Of a DNA stretch of 64,000 bases, positions 8,576-18,848 are shown piece by piece. Where the stretch lies: positions 1-64,000 of the forward strand of contig CAJCJA010000022.1 of the NCBI GenBank assembly GCA_903970515.1, written 5' to 3'. Numbering within the stretch: position 1 is the stretch's first letter; each line of letters opens with the position of its first letter. Made by a program: the position numbers and the translations under genes. The DNA is from Candidatus Saccharibacteria bacterium CG_4_10_14_0_2_um_filter_52_9 (GTDB lineage Bacteria > Actinomycetota > Acidimicrobiia > Acidimicrobiales > RAAP-2). The notes below the pieces were generated by a model. The model was not told the origin of the DNA, made no database searches, and saw only the letters and a list, made by a program, of their open reading frames with translations.

Positions 8576-9844
8576 ATGGCTTCTCCACTGCTCGCGTCAC
8601 TGTTGCCCGACACTGCCGTACTCAGCGACGTCGACGTCAGTGTGGGCGGTGTGTCGATGCGCGAGCTCGTCGCCACCTACGGAACACCACTGTTCGTCTA
8701 TGACGAGGACACCCTGCGATCGCGTTGTCGAGAGGCGAGAGCGGTGTTCGACGACGGCGTTGCCTTCGCTTCCAAGGCTTTTTTGTGTGGGGCGATGGCG
8801 CGTCTGGCGTTCGAAGAAGGTCTCTGCATCGACGTCGCAACTGGCGGCGAGCTCGACATCGTGCTGCGAAGCGGAGTGCCCGCGAGCCGCGTCATCGTGC
8901 ACGGCAACAACAAGTCGCCCGAGGAACTCGAGCACGCGGTAACGCAGAAAGTGCATCGGATCATCATCGACAACTTCGACGAGATCGAACGACTTCGGGC
9001 ACTCGTGAGTTCTTCGCAAAGCGTTGACTGCCTCGTTCGCGTGACGCCCGGCGTTGAAGCCCATACGCACGAGTTCGTGCGCACGGGACAGGAAGACACG
9101 AAGTTTGGCTTCTCGGTCGCGTCGGGTGACGCGCGTCGCGCCATCGCGACGTTGCGCGATGTTCCCGGCGTCACGTTGCACGGCGTGCACTCGCATATTG
9201 GTTCACAGATCTTCGACGCCGAAGGCTTCGCCGAAGAGATCGCCATACTGTCGGACCTGACCAAGGGCGACGGGTTTGACGAGCTGTGCGTAGGCGGCGG
9301 GTTAGGCGTTGCCTACGTCGAAGGGGAGTACGCACCCACGATCCACGAATGGGGCAGCGCGATTCGCGCGGCCGCCGCGAAGGCGGGCTTGGACTCGAAC
9401 GTGCGGCTTCTCGCCGAACCGGGACGCGCCATCGTCGCCCAGGCCGCGCTGACGCTCTATCGAGTGGGCGCTATCAAACCGGTGAGCGCACGGACGTATA
9501 TGGCCGTCGACGGGGGGATGAGCGACAATCCTCGGCCGGTCCTCTACGGATCAGGGTACGAGGCCTTCGACGTGGAGCATCCCATGGCGCCGCGACCAAC
9601 TGCCGTGCGCCTGGTGGGCAAGCACTGCGAGAGCGGCGACGTGCTGATCGACGAGGCGTGGCTTCCCGAAGCGACCCACGTGGGCAGCGTGATCGCGACG
9701 CCGGTCACTGGCGCCTACGGCTACTCCATGGCGTCGAATTACAACCGGGTACCGCGACCAGCGGTGATCTTCGTGAAGGACGGCCACGCGCGCGTCGTCC
9801 TACGCCGCGAGACGTTTGATGATATGGCACGTCTCGAAGTCTGA
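8576..9844 (+). CDS. lysA: Diaminopimelate decarboxylase
   Basis: 422 residues, usual length. It converts meso-diaminopimelate to L-lysine with PLP. The PLP lysine lies in FASKAFLC, the phosphate-binding glycine loop is CVGGGLGVAY, EPGRAIVAQ and the substrate-binding CESGDVL are present, and HSHIGSQI is the barrel histidine motif. The ATG at 8576 is chosen; a TTG six bases upstream also fits. A TAAGGT box at about 8564 sits close to the start, so a leaderless transcript is possible. It heads a run with hom and thrC, i.e. the aspartate-family pathway. Confidence 0.96.
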   Translation: MASPLLASLLPDTAVLSDVDVSVGGVSMRELVATYGTPLFVYDEDTLRSRCREARAVFDDGVAFASKAFLCGAMARLAFEEGLCIDVATGGELDIVLRSGVPASRVIVHGNNKSPEELEHAVTQKVHRIIIDNFDEIERLRALVSSSQSVDCLVRVTPGVEAHTHEFVRTGQEDTKFGFSVASGDARRAIATLRDVPGVTLHGVHSHIGSQIFDAEGFAEEIAILSDLTKGDGFDELCVGGGLGVAYVEGEYAPTIHEWGSAIRAAAAKAGLDSNVRLLAEPGRAIVAQAALTLYRVGAIKPVSARTYMAVDGGMSDNPRPVLYGSGYEAFDVEHPMAPRPTAVRLVGKHCESGDVLIDEAWLPEATHVGSVIATPVTGAYGYSMASNYNRVPRPAVIFVKDGHARVVLRRETFDDMARLEV

Positions 9845-9851
9845 AGTCCGA

Positions 9852-9883
9852 ATTGAACAAGACGTCGGTTAGCCTTGTTCAAT
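9852..9883. promoter_or_regulatory. 10-bp inverted repeat overlapping the hom start
   Basis: ATTGAACAAG (9852-9861) and CTTGTTCAAT (9874-9883) are perfect inverted copies with a 12-bp spacer. The right arm includes the first two bases of the hom ATG (9882). As DNA it could be an operator between lysA and hom; as RNA it would hide the hom start codon in a stem. No classical ribosome site precedes hom. Confidence 0.5.
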
Positions 9884-11183
9884 GAACACGGCGAAAATTC
9901 GCGTTGGCATCATCGGTGCTGGCTTCGTCGGCGGCGCCCTCGTGCAACTCTTGAGTGACGATGCGCGCCACGTAGCGCTGGTGGACGCGGCGATGGCGCC
10001 GCTCGAGGTCGTCGCCGTCGCGGTTCGCGATCCGAAAAAGGTACGTCCCGGCATTGATGCACGGCTGCTCACGAGCGACGCGCTCGCACTGGCGAAGAGT
10101 GACGACATCGACATCCTGGTCGAACTCGCCGGCGGTATCGATCCAATGCGTGCCTACGTCGAGGCGGCCCTGTCGCGCGGCGTCTCGGTGGTGACGGCCA
10201 ATAAGGCCCTCATGGCCGAGTGCGGCACCGCGCTCGCCCAACTCGCGAATCAAAACGGCGCCGACCTGTTCTACGAAGCGGCGGTCGGCGGCGGGGTGCC
10301 CATCCTTCGTTCGCTGCGCACGTCGCTCGCGGGGGAGCGCATCGAACGCGTCATGGGCATCGTGAACGGGACGACGAACTACATACTCTCCAAGATGACC
10401 GCCGAGGGTTGCGACTACCACTCGGCGCTCGCCGAAGCGAAAGCCCTCGGATTCGCCGAAGCGGACCCGACCGCCGACGTCGAAGCCTTCGACGCCGCGC
10501 AGAAGGTCCAGATCCTCTCGTCACTCGCCTTCGGCACCGAACTTCGCGGCGAACTGATCTCGCGCGAAGGCATCACCGGCGTGCGAGCGGTCGACATTGA
10601 GTACGCGACGCGCGCGGGCTACGTGATCAAGTTGCTCGGCGTCGCCGAGCGCGTGGGCGAGCACGGCATTTCGCGACGCACGCACCCGACCTTGCTCCCG
10701 GCCGAGCATCCCCTCGCGTCGGTGCACGGAGCGATGAATGCGGTCTTCGTCGAGGGCGCGAAGAGTGGACCGTTGATGTGGCTCGGCCAGGGAGCCGGTG
10801 GTGATCCCACCGCGACCGCGGTGTTGGGCGACTTGTTGTACGTCGCGAGAAATAAGGTCAATGGTCGCCACGACGTCCCCTTCAGTGTGGATGATCGCCT
10901 CGTCAGTATTGATTCGGGCGACGTCACGAGCGCCTATTACATCAGCCTTGACGTGCGCGACGAGCCGGGCGTGCTCGCGAGTGTGGCGGGCGTCTTCGGA
11001 CGCAACGACGTCTCGATCCAGTCAATGGAACAATCGGGCATCGCCGACGAAGCGCGCTTGTCGTTTCTCACCCACCGCGCGGTGACGCGAAACGTGCAGG
11101 CGACGATGGACGAGTTGTCCAAGCTCGAGAGCGTCGACTGCATCGGGGCGTGTTTTCCCGTGATCGATGGAGGTGGGTCGTGA
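9882..11183 (+). CDS. hom: Homoserine dehydrogenase
   Basis: 433 residues: an N-terminal NAD(P)-binding fold ([16 protein letters not shown]), the catalytic domain with [30 protein letters not shown] and [14 protein letters not shown], and a C-terminal ACT domain (about 350-425, [20 protein letters not shown]). It reduces aspartate semialdehyde to homoserine, the step shared by threonine and methionine. The ACT domain is the usual site of threonine feedback inhibition. Its last 4 bases overlap the thrC start (GTGA), so translation is probably coupled. Confidence 0.96.
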   Translation: MNTAKIRVGIIGAGFVGGALVQLLSDDARHVALVDAAMAPLEVVAVAVRDPKKVRPGIDARLLTSDALALAKSDDIDILVELAGGIDPMRAYVEAALSRGVSVVTANKALMAECGTALAQLANQNGADLFYEAAVGGGVPILRSLRTSLAGERIERVMGIVNGTTNYILSKMTAEGCDYHSALAEAKALGFAEADPTADVEAFDAAQKVQILSSLAFGTELRGELISREGITGVRAVDIEYATRAGYVIKLLGVAERVGEHGISRRTHPTLLPAEHPLASVHGAMNAVFVEGAKSGPLMWLGQGAGGDPTATAVLGDLLYVARNKVNGRHDVPFSVDDRLVSIDSGDVTSAYYISLDVRDEPGVLASVAGVFGRNDVSIQSMEQSGIADEARLSFLTHRAVTRNVQATMDELSKLESVDCIGACFPVIDGGGS

Positions 11184-12217
11184 AGGCTTGGAACGGTTTG
11201 ATCAGGGAGTACGCCGAGTGGTTCGACCTGACGGGGGTGAAGGACGTCATCACGCTCCAAGAGGGCAACACGCCATTGCTCTTCGCCGAGCGACTGAGTG
11301 AGCGACTCGACGCGAACGTGTGGTTGAAGTACGAAGGACTCAACCCTTCGGGGTCCTTCAAGGACCGCGGGATGACGATGGCGATCACCAAGGCGGTCGC
11401 CAACGGCGCGAAGACCGTCATCTGCGGATCGACGGGCAACACGTCCGCCGCCGCCGCTGCGTACGCCGCGAAGGCGGGCATGGACTGTGTCGTGCTGGTA
11501 CCCGAAGGAAAGATCGCCATGGGCAAACTCGCTCAGGCGATTGTCTACGGGGCGAACGTGTTCCAAATTCGTGGGAACTTCGACCAGGCCCTCGACCTCG
11601 CTCGTGAACTCACGCAACACCTGCCCATCACGATCGTCAACTCCATCAACCCCGATCGCATCGAAGGACAAAAGACTGGCGCCTTCGAGATCGTCGACGT
11701 GCTCGGCAACGCGCCCGACATCTTGTCGATCCCGGTAGGGAACGCGGGGAACATCACTGCCTATTGGCGGGGATTCACGCAGTACCACTTCGCGGGCCAC
11801 GCGAAAATCCTGCCCAAGATGTGGGGCTTCCAAGCCGCGGGGGCGGCGCCCATCGTGCTCGGTCACCCGGTCGAGAATCCCGAGACGATCGCGACCGCGA
11901 TCCGCATTGGTAACCCCGCGAGCTGGGTGCCCGCACTTGAAGTGATACACGAGTCACTCGGCGACATCCGAGCGGTCACCGACGACGAGATCCTCGACGC
12001 GTATCGTTTCGTCGCCCGTCACGAATCGATCTTCTGCGAACCCGCCTCGGCGGCGTCGGTGGCGGGGATCTTGAAGTTCGGCGTGCCCAAGGGTTCGACG
12101 GTCGTGTGCGTGCTCACCGGCAATGGACTGAAGGATCCCGACACCGCGGTCTCGACGAGTGCGACGCCGCTCGTTGTCGACGCGACGCTGAGTGCGCTCA
12201 TGGCCCAACTGTCATAA
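11180..12217 (+). CDS. thrC: Threonine synthase
   Basis: 345 residues. A PLP enzyme converting O-phosphohomoserine to threonine. The PLP lysine is in [11 protein letters not shown], the phosphate-binding loop is [14 protein letters not shown], and the C-terminus carries [11 protein letters not shown]. The GTG at 11180 is chosen because GGAGG (11169-11173) lies 6 bases upstream and the overlap with hom is the common GTGA type; a longer frame from 11150 lies inside hom. It is the short (class II-like) threonine synthase of actinobacteria. Confidence 0.95.
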   Translation: MKAWNGLIREYAEWFDLTGVKDVITLQEGNTPLLFAERLSERLDANVWLKYEGLNPSGSFKDRGMTMAITKAVANGAKTVICGSTGNTSAAAAAYAAKAGMDCVVLVPEGKIAMGKLAQAIVYGANVFQIRGNFDQALDLARELTQHLPITIVNSINPDRIEGQKTGAFEIVDVLGNAPDILSIPVGNAGNITAYWRGFTQYHFAGHAKILPKMWGFQAAGAAPIVLGHPVENPETIATAIRIGNPASWVPALEVIHESLGDIRAVTDDEILDAYRFVARHESIFCEPASAASVAGILKFGVPKGSTVVCVLTGNGLKDPDTAVSTSATPLVVDATLSALMAQLS

Positions 12218-12232
12218 GGGTTTTCGGGACTC

Positions 12233-12263
12233 TTGACGTAGGACCGGTGACTTCCGCTACACT
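12233..12263 (+). promoter_or_regulatory. Candidate rho promoter
   Basis: TTGACG (12233-12238) and TACACT (12258-12263) are good sigma-70 type boxes, though the 19-bp spacer is 1-2 bp long. It would give a leader of about 105 nt for rho. Long rho leaders are often autoregulated, but no specific structure was identified. Confidence 0.4.
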
Positions 12264-12376
12264 GGAAACGTCGTACGCGTCTGGCCTTCGCCGACGTGCG
12301 GAATTCTTCCCACGACATTTCTTTATTTTCTTCTCCGTTGTGCTGAATTCTTGCGAGCGGCGAGAAAGGAACACCA

Positions 12377-14056
12377 ATGGCTGTAAAGCCCACCCCAGAC
12401 CGCGCGGATCTTGAATCAAAATCACGCGAGGATCTCCAAACCATTGCCAAAGTGACGGGCGTCGAAGTTTCCGCCCGCGCCACCAAAGCAGCCCTTATCG
12501 AGTCGATCATGGGCGAGTCGCCCGCGCCGTCCAGCAGCGATACGCCTTCACGCGCTGTTCGTTCGCGACGCGTCGTCGCGACCCCCGAGGACGACTTCGA
12601 AGACCTCCTCGGTGAGTTCGTCGCCGACGCCTCGAGTGACGCGACGACCAAGACCAATGGCGCCGCTCACGCGTCGTCGAACGGCTCGAGTGGCGAATCG
12701 AACGTTGACGTCGCCGACGTTGATGAGGTCGCTCCCTCGGAGCGCCAGAGCGCACCGCGACAGAACAACCAGAACAACCAGACGCGCGAACGTCAACCGC
12801 GTGACTTCACCAACGAACCCGGTGGACGCAATCGCCGCAATCGCCGCAATCGCAACACCGGGCGCGAACGCTTTGGCGGCGAAGCGATGCCCAACGCCGA
12901 CCAGCCCTACAGTGGCGAGCTCGTCGAGATCGAGGGCCTGTTGGATCTGCGCGACGACGGCTACGGCTTCTTGCGCACCAAGGGTTATCACCCTTCGCCC
13001 AACGACGTCTACGTCTCCATCAACCAAGTTCGCCGTTACCACCTTCGAAAGGGCGACACGATCGTTGGCGGGTTCCGTCCCGCCGCATCCAACGAGAAGT
13101 ACCCGGCGCTGCTTCGCGTCGACAGCGTCGCGGGCATCGATCCCGAGGTCGCTCGACTGCGCCCTCGTTTCGAAGACCTAACCCCGCTGTTCCCCGACGA
13201 GAAGCTCAAGCTCGAGACCAACGAGGGAAAGACCGACCTTACGCCGCGCATCGTCGACCTGTTGTCGCCCATTGGCAAGGGTCAGCGCGGACTCATCGTC
13301 TCGCCGCCCAAGGCCGGTAAGACAACGGTGATGAAGCAGATCGCCCAGTCGATCGAGGCGAACAACCCCGAAGTGCACTTGATGGTGCTGCTCGTTGACG
13401 AGCGTCCCGAAGAGGTGACCGACATCCGACGAAGCGTCAAGGGCGAAGTCATCTCCTCGACCTTCGACCGACCCGCCGAAGAGCACACCCACGTCGCCGA
13501 ACTGTGCATCGAACGCGCGAAGCGCTTGGTCGAACAGGGTCGCGACGTCGTGATCATCCTCGACGGCATCACCCGTCTCGCACGCGCGTACAACCTCGCC
13601 GCCCCCGCGACCGGACGCATCATGTCCGGTGGTGTCGACTCCGGTGCTCTCTATCCGCCCAAGAAGTTCTTCGGTGCGGCGCGCAACATCGAAGAAGGTG
13701 GCTCGCTCACCATCCTCGCGAGCGCGCTGGTCGAAACCGGCTCCAAGATGGATGACGTCATCTTCGAGGAATTCAAGGGAACGGGCAACATGGAGCTCAA
13801 GCTCGACCGTCGCCTCGCCGAACGTCGCCTCTATCCCGCGATTGACGTGAATGGTTCCTCGACCCGACACGAGGAGTTGCTCTTCAGCCGCGACGTCCTG
13901 CCACAGGTGTGGAAACTACGCCGCGTCTTGAACGGCCTCGCGTCCGAGGGCCGTGACGCCGCGGGTCTGGAACTCTTGATCGACAAACTCAAGTCCACGC
14001 GAAGCAACGACGAATTCCTCGCCGAGATCGCCCGTGGCCCCGCACCAACGAGTTGA
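12377..14056 (+). CDS. rho: Transcription termination factor Rho
   Basis: 559 residues, longer than the about 420 of enteric Rho. Order: a SAP-like Rho N-terminal helix domain (1-47); a low-complexity insert (about 48-175) first Ser/Asp-rich, then Asn/Arg-rich ([13 protein letters not shown]); the cold-shock RNA-binding domain (about 178-258, [20 protein letters not shown]); and the ATPase with Walker A SPPKAGKT and Walker [17 protein letters not shown]. The Arg/Asn-rich insert is typical of high-GC actinobacteria and adds RNA affinity. AAAGGA sits before the ATG. Neighbours rpmE and prfA match the usual order. Confidence 0.97.
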   Translation: MAVKPTPDRADLESKSREDLQTIAKVTGVEVSARATKAALIESIMGESPAPSSSDTPSRAVRSRRVVATPEDDFEDLLGEFVADASSDATTKTNGAAHASSNGSSGESNVDVADVDEVAPSERQSAPRQNNQNNQTRERQPRDFTNEPGGRNRRNRRNRNTGRERFGGEAMPNADQPYSGELVEIEGLLDLRDDGYGFLRTKGYHPSPNDVYVSINQVRRYHLRKGDTIVGGFRPAASNEKYPALLRVDSVAGIDPEVARLRPRFEDLTPLFPDEKLKLETNEGKTDLTPRIVDLLSPIGKGQRGLIVSPPKAGKTTVMKQIAQSIEANNPEVHLMVLLVDERPEEVTDIRRSVKGEVISSTFDRPAEEHTHVAELCIERAKRLVEQGRDVVIILDGITRLARAYNLAAPATGRIMSGGVDSGALYPPKKFFGAARNIEEGGSLTILASALVETGSKMDDVIFEEFKGTGNMELKLDRRLAERRLYPAIDVNGSSTRHEELLFSRDVLPQVWKLRRVLNGLASEGRDAAGLELLIDKLKSTRSNDEFLAEIARGPAPTS

Positions 14057-14095
14057 TTTCCCGCTAATCTAGTCATCCGCTCCAAGGAGAACCTT

Positions 14096-14323
14096 ATGAA
14101 GCCAGATATTCACCCCAAGTACGGCGAAGCGTCCGTGACCTGCTCGTGCGGGAACACCTTCACGACCGAATCAACCAAGTCGGTACTGACCGTCGAGCTT
14201 TGCAACGAGTGCCACCCCTTCTTCACGGGCAAGCAGAAGCTGGTCGACACCGGTGGACGCGTCGAGCGCTTCCAGCGCCGCTACGCCCAAAAGACCAACA
14301 AGAGTCGCGCACCCAAGGCGTAA
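14096..14323 (+). CDS. rpmE: 50S ribosomal protein L31
   Basis: 75 residues. A zinc-binding (C+) L31: the ligands are seen in SCGNTF and LCNECHPF. It sits at the central protuberance of the large subunit. AAGGAGA lies about 6 bases before the ATG. It is placed between rho and prfA as in many actinobacteria. The C+ type is usually replaced by a C- paralogue under zinc starvation; none is seen in this window. Confidence 0.97.
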   Translation: MKPDIHPKYGEASVTCSCGNTFTTESTKSVLTVELCNECHPFFTGKQKLVDTGGRVERFQRRYAQKTNKSRAPKA

Positions 14324-14345
14324 GGCCTAGCGCGCCGCATTACTC

Positions 14346-15425
14346 GTGCGCTCCATCGACGAAACTCTCAACGTCCTTCAAGACGAGCTACGTAGCGTCG
14401 AGACCGCGCTTGCGGAACCCGACGTCGCGAGCGACCTCAATCGACTGCGCGACCTCTCGCGTCGCCACAAGGAACTCGCCGAGATTAACAACGCCTGGAA
14501 CGAGCTGAAGGCGGCCCAATCGGACCTCGACACCGCCAAGGAGATGTTCAACGAGACGAGCGGCGAGGACCGCGAGCAGTGGCGCGAGGAAGTGAACAAC
14601 GCCGAAGCGAAGATCCCCGATCTCGAGATGACGCTCGAGACGTTGTTGCTGCCGCGTGATCCCAACGAAGGTCGCAACGTGATCTTGGAGATTCGCGGCG
14701 CCGAGGGCGGCGAAGAGGCAAATCTGTTCGCGGGCGACCTGGCCGAGATGTACAAGCGATACGCCGCACTGCGCGGATGGAAATTCGAGATCGTCGAAGA
14801 GCGCGAGTCCGAACAGGGCGGACTCGACGAGGCGACGTATCTGATCAAGGGCGAGGACGCATGGGCCCGCCTCGAACACGAAGCGGGCGTGCACCGCGTC
14901 CAGCGCGTGCCCACTACCGAAGCGAAAGGTCGCGTGCACACGTCCTCGGCGACCGTCTCGGTTCTTCCCGAAGCCGAAGAAGTCGACGTCGCGATCGATC
15001 CGAGCGATCTGAAAATCGACGTGTACCGATCGTCGGGCCCCGGGGGACAGAGCGTCAACACGACCGACTCCGCCGTTCGCATCACCCATCTGCCGACCGG
15101 CATCGTCGTCTCAATGCAAGACGAGAAGAGCCAGATCCAAAACCGAGCGAAGGCGCTCATTGTCTTGCGTGCACGGCTCTTGAAGGCAGCCCAGGACACC
15201 CAAGCCAACGAGCTGGGCGACCTCAAACGATCCCAATTGGGAAGTGGCGGACGAAGCGAGAAGATCCGCACGTACAACTTCAAGGAGAACCGCGTCACGG
15301 ATCATCGCATCAACCTGACCAACTACACCTTGGACGCGGTGCTCGCGGGTGATCTCGATCCCTACGTGGACGCCCTGCTCGCCGACAAGCGCGCGCGTCA
15401 GTTGGCCGAGAGTGACGGACGTTAA
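14346..15425 (+). CDS. prfA: Peptide chain release factor 1
   Basis: 359 residues. It recognises UAA/UAG and triggers peptidyl-tRNA hydrolysis. The codon-reading PxT motif appears as RVPTTE (PTT) and the catalytic GGQ as SGPGGQSVNT. It starts at GTG 14346. Its end overlaps the likely prmC start by 14 bases, fitting the pair, since PrmC methylates the GGQ glutamine. Confidence 0.97.
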   Translation: MRSIDETLNVLQDELRSVETALAEPDVASDLNRLRDLSRRHKELAEINNAWNELKAAQSDLDTAKEMFNETSGEDREQWREEVNNAEAKIPDLEMTLETLLLPRDPNEGRNVILEIRGAEGGEEANLFAGDLAEMYKRYAALRGWKFEIVEERESEQGGLDEATYLIKGEDAWARLEHEAGVHRVQRVPTTEAKGRVHTSSATVSVLPEAEEVDVAIDPSDLKIDVYRSSGPGGQSVNTTDSAVRITHLPTGIVVSMQDEKSQIQNRAKALIVLRARLLKAAQDTQANELGDLKRSQLGSGGRSEKIRTYNFKENRVTDHRINLTNYTLDAVLAGDLDPYVDALLADKRARQLAESDGR

Positions 15426-16239
15426 GCGCCAACTGCTCGACGAACTCGTGGCGTCGGGAATTGAACGTCGCGAGGTTCGCTGGATCATCGAGGAGTTCTT
15501 GCGCGATGACTCATCGAGGAGCGTCGCGAACGTGCGAAACGCCGTCGAGCGACGCGTGAACGGAGCGCCGTTGCAGTACGTGCTCGGGCACTGGCCCTTT
15601 CGCGAACTCGACCTCGACGTCGATCCCCGGGCCCTCATCCCTCGCCCCGAGACCGAGGAACTCGTCGGCCTCGCACTCGAGCAACTCGCCTTTGGCAACT
15701 CGAGTACGCCGCTCATGCTCGATCTCGGCTGCGGTACCGGAGCGATTGGTCTGAGCTTGCTGTTCGAACTCCGAGAACGTGGGATTAGGGCACGTCTCGT
15801 CTGCGTCGATGCTTCCAGTGACGCCCTCGATCTCGCGCGCACCAATGCGCGCAAGTACGACCTCACGGCGGTGTCCTTCGTGCGCTCCAATTGGTTCGAC
15901 GACGTTGACGCCACGTTTCGAGGAACGTTTGACGTGATCGCGTCCAATCCTCCCTACGTGAGTGCTCTCGAGATGCTGACCCTCGATCGCGTGCTCGAGT
16001 ACGAGCCACGAGACGCCCTCGTGGCCCCCGACGCCATGGGCGTGGGTGGATTCGCCGACGTCGAACACATCATTCGACACGCTCCGACCTGGCTGTCGCC
16101 ATCAGGAGTTCTCGTACTCGAACACGGTGAAGCACAGCGCGACGCCGTCGCGGCGACGTGTGAGCAAAGTGGCTTTAGTAGTTTTAATCTCTTCGACGAC
16201 GTAAGTGGGAAACCAAGAATGCTCGTGGCTCAACGATGA
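15412..16239 (+). CDS. prmC: Release factor glutamine methyltransferase
   Basis: 275 residues from the GTG at 15412. It transfers methyl from SAM to the glutamine of the GGQ loop of release factors. An N-terminal helical domain (about 1-75) contains the RF-binding segment GAPLQYVLGHWPF. The SAM site is LDLGCGTGAIGLSLL and the catalytic NPPY motif is IASNPPYVS. A longer frame from 15349 lies inside prfA and gives an unrelated N-terminus, so 15412 is preferred. It overlaps tsaC by ATGA. Confidence 0.95.
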   Translation: MTDVKRQLLDELVASGIERREVRWIIEEFLRDDSSRSVANVRNAVERRVNGAPLQYVLGHWPFRELDLDVDPRALIPRPETEELVGLALEQLAFGNSSTPLMLDLGCGTGAIGLSLLFELRERGIRARLVCVDASSDALDLARTNARKYDLTAVSFVRSNWFDDVDATFRGTFDVIASNPPYVSALEMLTLDRVLEYEPRDALVAPDAMGVGGFADVEHIIRHAPTWLSPSGVLVLEHGEAQRDAVAATCEQSGFSSFNLFDDVSGKPRMLVAQR

Positions 16240-16838
16240 CCAAACGTCTCGACGTCGCCGAGACCATCGCGGCGCTCGGACGCGGTGAGGTGGTGGCGGT
16301 GCCCACCGACACCGTGTACGGGCTGGCGGCATCAATCGCGAGCGAGAGTGCGATCACCACGTTGTTCTCCTTGAAACATCGGCCATCGTTCGTGCCACTG
16401 CCCTTGATGGTGGGTTCGCTCACGCAGATCCACGAGCTCGGCGTCGAGCTCAATGAGCGAGCCCAGAGATTGGCGAACGTCTTTTGGCCCGGCGCCCTCA
16501 CCATCGTCATGGCTGCCCCCGAAGAACTCGCTCGACTGATGCGAAGCCCCGAGACGTCAGTGGGTTTTCGTATTCCCGATCACCAGGTCTTGCGCGATTT
16601 GCTCGAGCACAGCGGTCCACTCGCCGTCACGAGTGCGAACGACCACGGCGAGCCGCCGTGTCACACGCTCGAGGAACTTCGCTCGGCGTTCGCGGGACGT
16701 GACGAACTCGCGGGCGTGCTCGACGGGGGTGAATGTCGCGGCGAGGTGTCGACGGTAGTCGACGTCTCGGAACCCGAGTGGCGAGTCATTCGTGAGCGTG
16801 CCATCACGAGCGAGGAACTCGAACAGTATCTCAGTTAG
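16236..16838 (+). CDS. L-threonylcarbamoyladenylate synthase (Sua5/YrdC)
   Basis: 200 residues, a single YrdC domain (TsaC/YwlC type without the C-terminal Sua5 domain). It makes threonylcarbamoyl-AMP from threonine, bicarbonate and ATP for the t6A37 modification of ANN-decoding tRNAs. Motifs: VVAVPTDTVYGLA, the FSLKHRP lysine/arginine segment, FWPGALTIV and LAVTSAND. It ends in a 4-base overlap with the stop of the opposite-strand thiolase-like gene. A tsaC/sua5 symbol would be reasonable. Confidence 0.93.
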   Translation: MTKRLDVAETIAALGRGEVVAVPTDTVYGLAASIASESAITTLFSLKHRPSFVPLPLMVGSLTQIHELGVELNERAQRLANVFWPGALTIVMAAPEELARLMRSPETSVGFRIPDHQVLRDLLEHSGPLAVTSANDHGEPPCHTLEELRSAFAGRDELAGVLDGGECRGEVSTVVDVSEPEWRVIRERAITSEELEQYLS

Positions 16839-18328
16839 AAGAACAACTCGCCGTCGCGCACTTCGCCGGGTCGACCAATGATCTCCTCGCTCTCGGCGAT
16901 GCGCATCAGTGCGGGGTCCTCGCTGTGGCACCAGGTTCGCACGTCGCGGGCGTCTCTCGCGCAGGCGACGAGTCGACGCGGTCCTTCGCGGTCGTGACTC
17001 ACCGTGTAACTCTCGATTCGGACGTTGCCTTGGAGTTGGGCGAATGCGCATTTTGGTGTCGCGTCGACCTCCGATTGCGCGTCGTGGTGTTGGAATCCTT
17101 TTTCTGGAGGCGACGTGGCGTACAACCCCCAGGAGTGTTTCGTCGAGAACCACCCGAGACCGGTCACGAGTGCGTGAGACCCGGGGTCGTGGCGTAACGC
17201 CTCGACGGCACTCGCAATGGCGTGGGTGACGTAGTTGTTCCCCGGGCCACCACCGAAAGTGAGCCCTCCGGTGAGCGTGGGGATACGCGACGGGTCAAAG
17301 GCGTCGATACCGAGTACGTCACACGCACTCTGCACGACGGTCGGAAAGCAACTGTAGAGATCAATGTGCGCGAGCGTGTCTTCGCGTAGCCCGAAATTCT
17401 CCAACGCGCGCCACAGGGCGCGCATCGCGGGCGAGTCGTCGAGTTGGGGGCGCTCGGAGATGTACCAGTGGTCGTTCGCGTCGGCGCCACACTGGGGAAA
17501 GACCATTGATTCGCGCGCGACGCCCAGTTGTGTCGCGTGCTCGAAGCTCGTCATGATGTAGGCGGCACCCATGTCGACGGGAAGATTCGCGACGAGCAAC
17601 TTCGTATAGGGATACGAGACCATTCGATTCGCGCTGCTCGGCGTGGCAATGAACTCGCCACTGGGCTCGCTCGGGAGCCATGCGTAGGGATTCGTCGCGG
17701 CGACCTGGGCGAAATTGTGCCACAAGGTGCCCAGGCGCTCTCGTTGGGTGTCGAGGGTCCAACCGAGGCGCGCGCGTCGCGCGTTCTCAAAGAGCGGGTA
17801 CACGTTGACGGGAAGCGTGAGTCCTTGGTCGTATTCATCTTTCGTGAAGGGAATGCGCTCCTCCTCGAGTGAGGTGGGCGCGGGCACCGATGCTTCTTGT
17901 AGTGTCCACTGCACTTTTTTCCCCTCGCGTCGAGCGAGCGATCGTGCGTACATTGCTTCGGCGCCCACGACGCCGATCGTCGTCAGTTCACCTCGTTGGA
18001 TTCGACGTGCGGACTCGTGGACGAGCTTTTGGGGAAGATTCCCACCCGTCGGCGTAAGTCGCGTCACGACGTCTTTCAGCGAGAGTCGCTCGGCGACGAG
18101 TAGCGCGGGGTCCCTCGGGTGCCACGTGAAGGACCCAATCGCGACGAGCTCATCGAGAGCATCGATGGCGCGAGGACCCGTGCCAGTATCGACGCTCGCA
18201 CGCTCGAGGGCATCGCGCATCAGATCGAGTGGCTCCGCTCGAGCGTCGTAGGTCTCGTTCGACGTTGCGCGCTGCGTAATTTGTCCGACGCCGATGATGA
18301 CGGGGGTGCGGGGCTCGACGCTCACCAT
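16835..18328 (-). CDS. Thiolase-like acetyl-CoA acetyltransferase family protein
   Basis: 497 residues. The frame opens with PVIIGVGQITQRA and has the thiolase-fold features GVVGAEAMYARSLARREGK, GADANDHWYISER, DLYSCFPTVVQSACDVLG and LTFGGGPGNNYVTHAIASAV. These match the actinobacterial acetyl-CoA acetyltransferase/SCP2-thiolase-like family, thought to act on CoA thioesters in lipid or steroid metabolism. The C-terminal 90 residues form an extra OB-like domain, common in this branch. It is divergent from rpiB (about 50 bp between starts) and convergent with tsaC. The exact substrate is unknown. Confidence 0.85.
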   Translation of the reverse strand: MVSVEPRTPVIIGVGQITQRATSNETYDARAEPLDLMRDALERASVDTGTGPRAIDALDELVAIGSFTWHPRDPALLVAERLSLKDVVTRLTPTGGNLPQKLVHESARRIQRGELTTIGVVGAEAMYARSLARREGKKVQWTLQEASVPAPTSLEEERIPFTKDEYDQGLTLPVNVYPLFENARRARLGWTLDTQRERLGTLWHNFAQVAATNPYAWLPSEPSGEFIATPSSANRMVSYPYTKLLVANLPVDMGAAYIMTSFEHATQLGVARESMVFPQCGADANDHWYISERPQLDDSPAMRALWRALENFGLREDTLAHIDLYSCFPTVVQSACDVLGIDAFDPSRIPTLTGGLTFGGGPGNNYVTHAIASAVEALRHDPGSHALVTGLGWFSTKHSWGLYATSPPEKGFQHHDAQSEVDATPKCAFAQLQGNVRIESYTVSHDREGPRRLVACARDARDVRTWCHSEDPALMRIAESEEIIGRPGEVRDGELFF

Positions 18329-18380
18329 AGAAGTATGGCCGAGTCAGGTCATCGAAGAAGTCGGCGGTAGGGTGGACACA

Positions 18381-18842
18381 ATGCGGATCGCCCTTGGTTC
18401 AGACCACGCGGGATATGACCTCAAGGCCCTGTTGGCGTCAACGCTGCAGGGTTGGGGCTACGACGTACTCGACGTGGGCACGACCAACGCGACGGACTCG
18501 GTCGACTATCCGGACTTCGGTGAAGCGGTCGGACGTGCCGTGGTGGGCGGATCGGCGGACCTGGGTGTCGCCGTGTGCGGCTCGGGCGTGGGTGTCTCGA
18601 TCGCGGCGAACAAAGTGCCCGGAGTGCGCGCCGCACTCGTGCACGACGCGACGTCCGCGCACCTCGCGCGCGAGCACAATCACGCGAATGTCTTGTGCCT
18701 CGGGGCGCGATTAATCGGCGCACCGGTCGCCCTCGACGCTCTTGACGCGTGGCTTCGTGCCTCGCCCGGTGAGGGACGTCACCTCACGCGTATCGCCAAG
18801 CTCGGTGTGCTCGATGCGCAGCTGAGCCAATCAGAAAGGTAA
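18381..18842 (+). CDS. rpiB: Ribose-5-phosphate isomerase B
   Basis: 153 residues from ATG 18381; a GTG three codons upstream also fits. It interconverts ribose 5-phosphate and ribulose 5-phosphate in the pentose phosphate pathway. Motifs: GSDHAGYDLK, the catalytic cysteine in VAVCGSGVGVS, the anion-binding NKVPGVRAAL, and AREHNHANVLCLGAR. Length is normal. It lies 6 bp before glyA and is probably co-transcribed. Confidence 0.95.
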   Translation: MRIALGSDHAGYDLKALLASTLQGWGYDVLDVGTTNATDSVDYPDFGEAVGRAVVGGSADLGVAVCGSGVGVSIAANKVPGVRAALVHDATSAHLAREHNHANVLCLGARLIGAPVALDALDAWLRASPGEGRHLTRIAKLGVLDAQLSQSER

Positions 18843-18848
18843 CTCGAG

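Noticed and set aside
14323-14337. 15-bp sequence AGGCCTAGCGCGCCG found after rpmE and again after atpC (28838-28852)
   Set aside because: In 64 kb of GC-rich DNA one or two chance 15-bp matches are expected, and in the second place it is shared by two stop codons.
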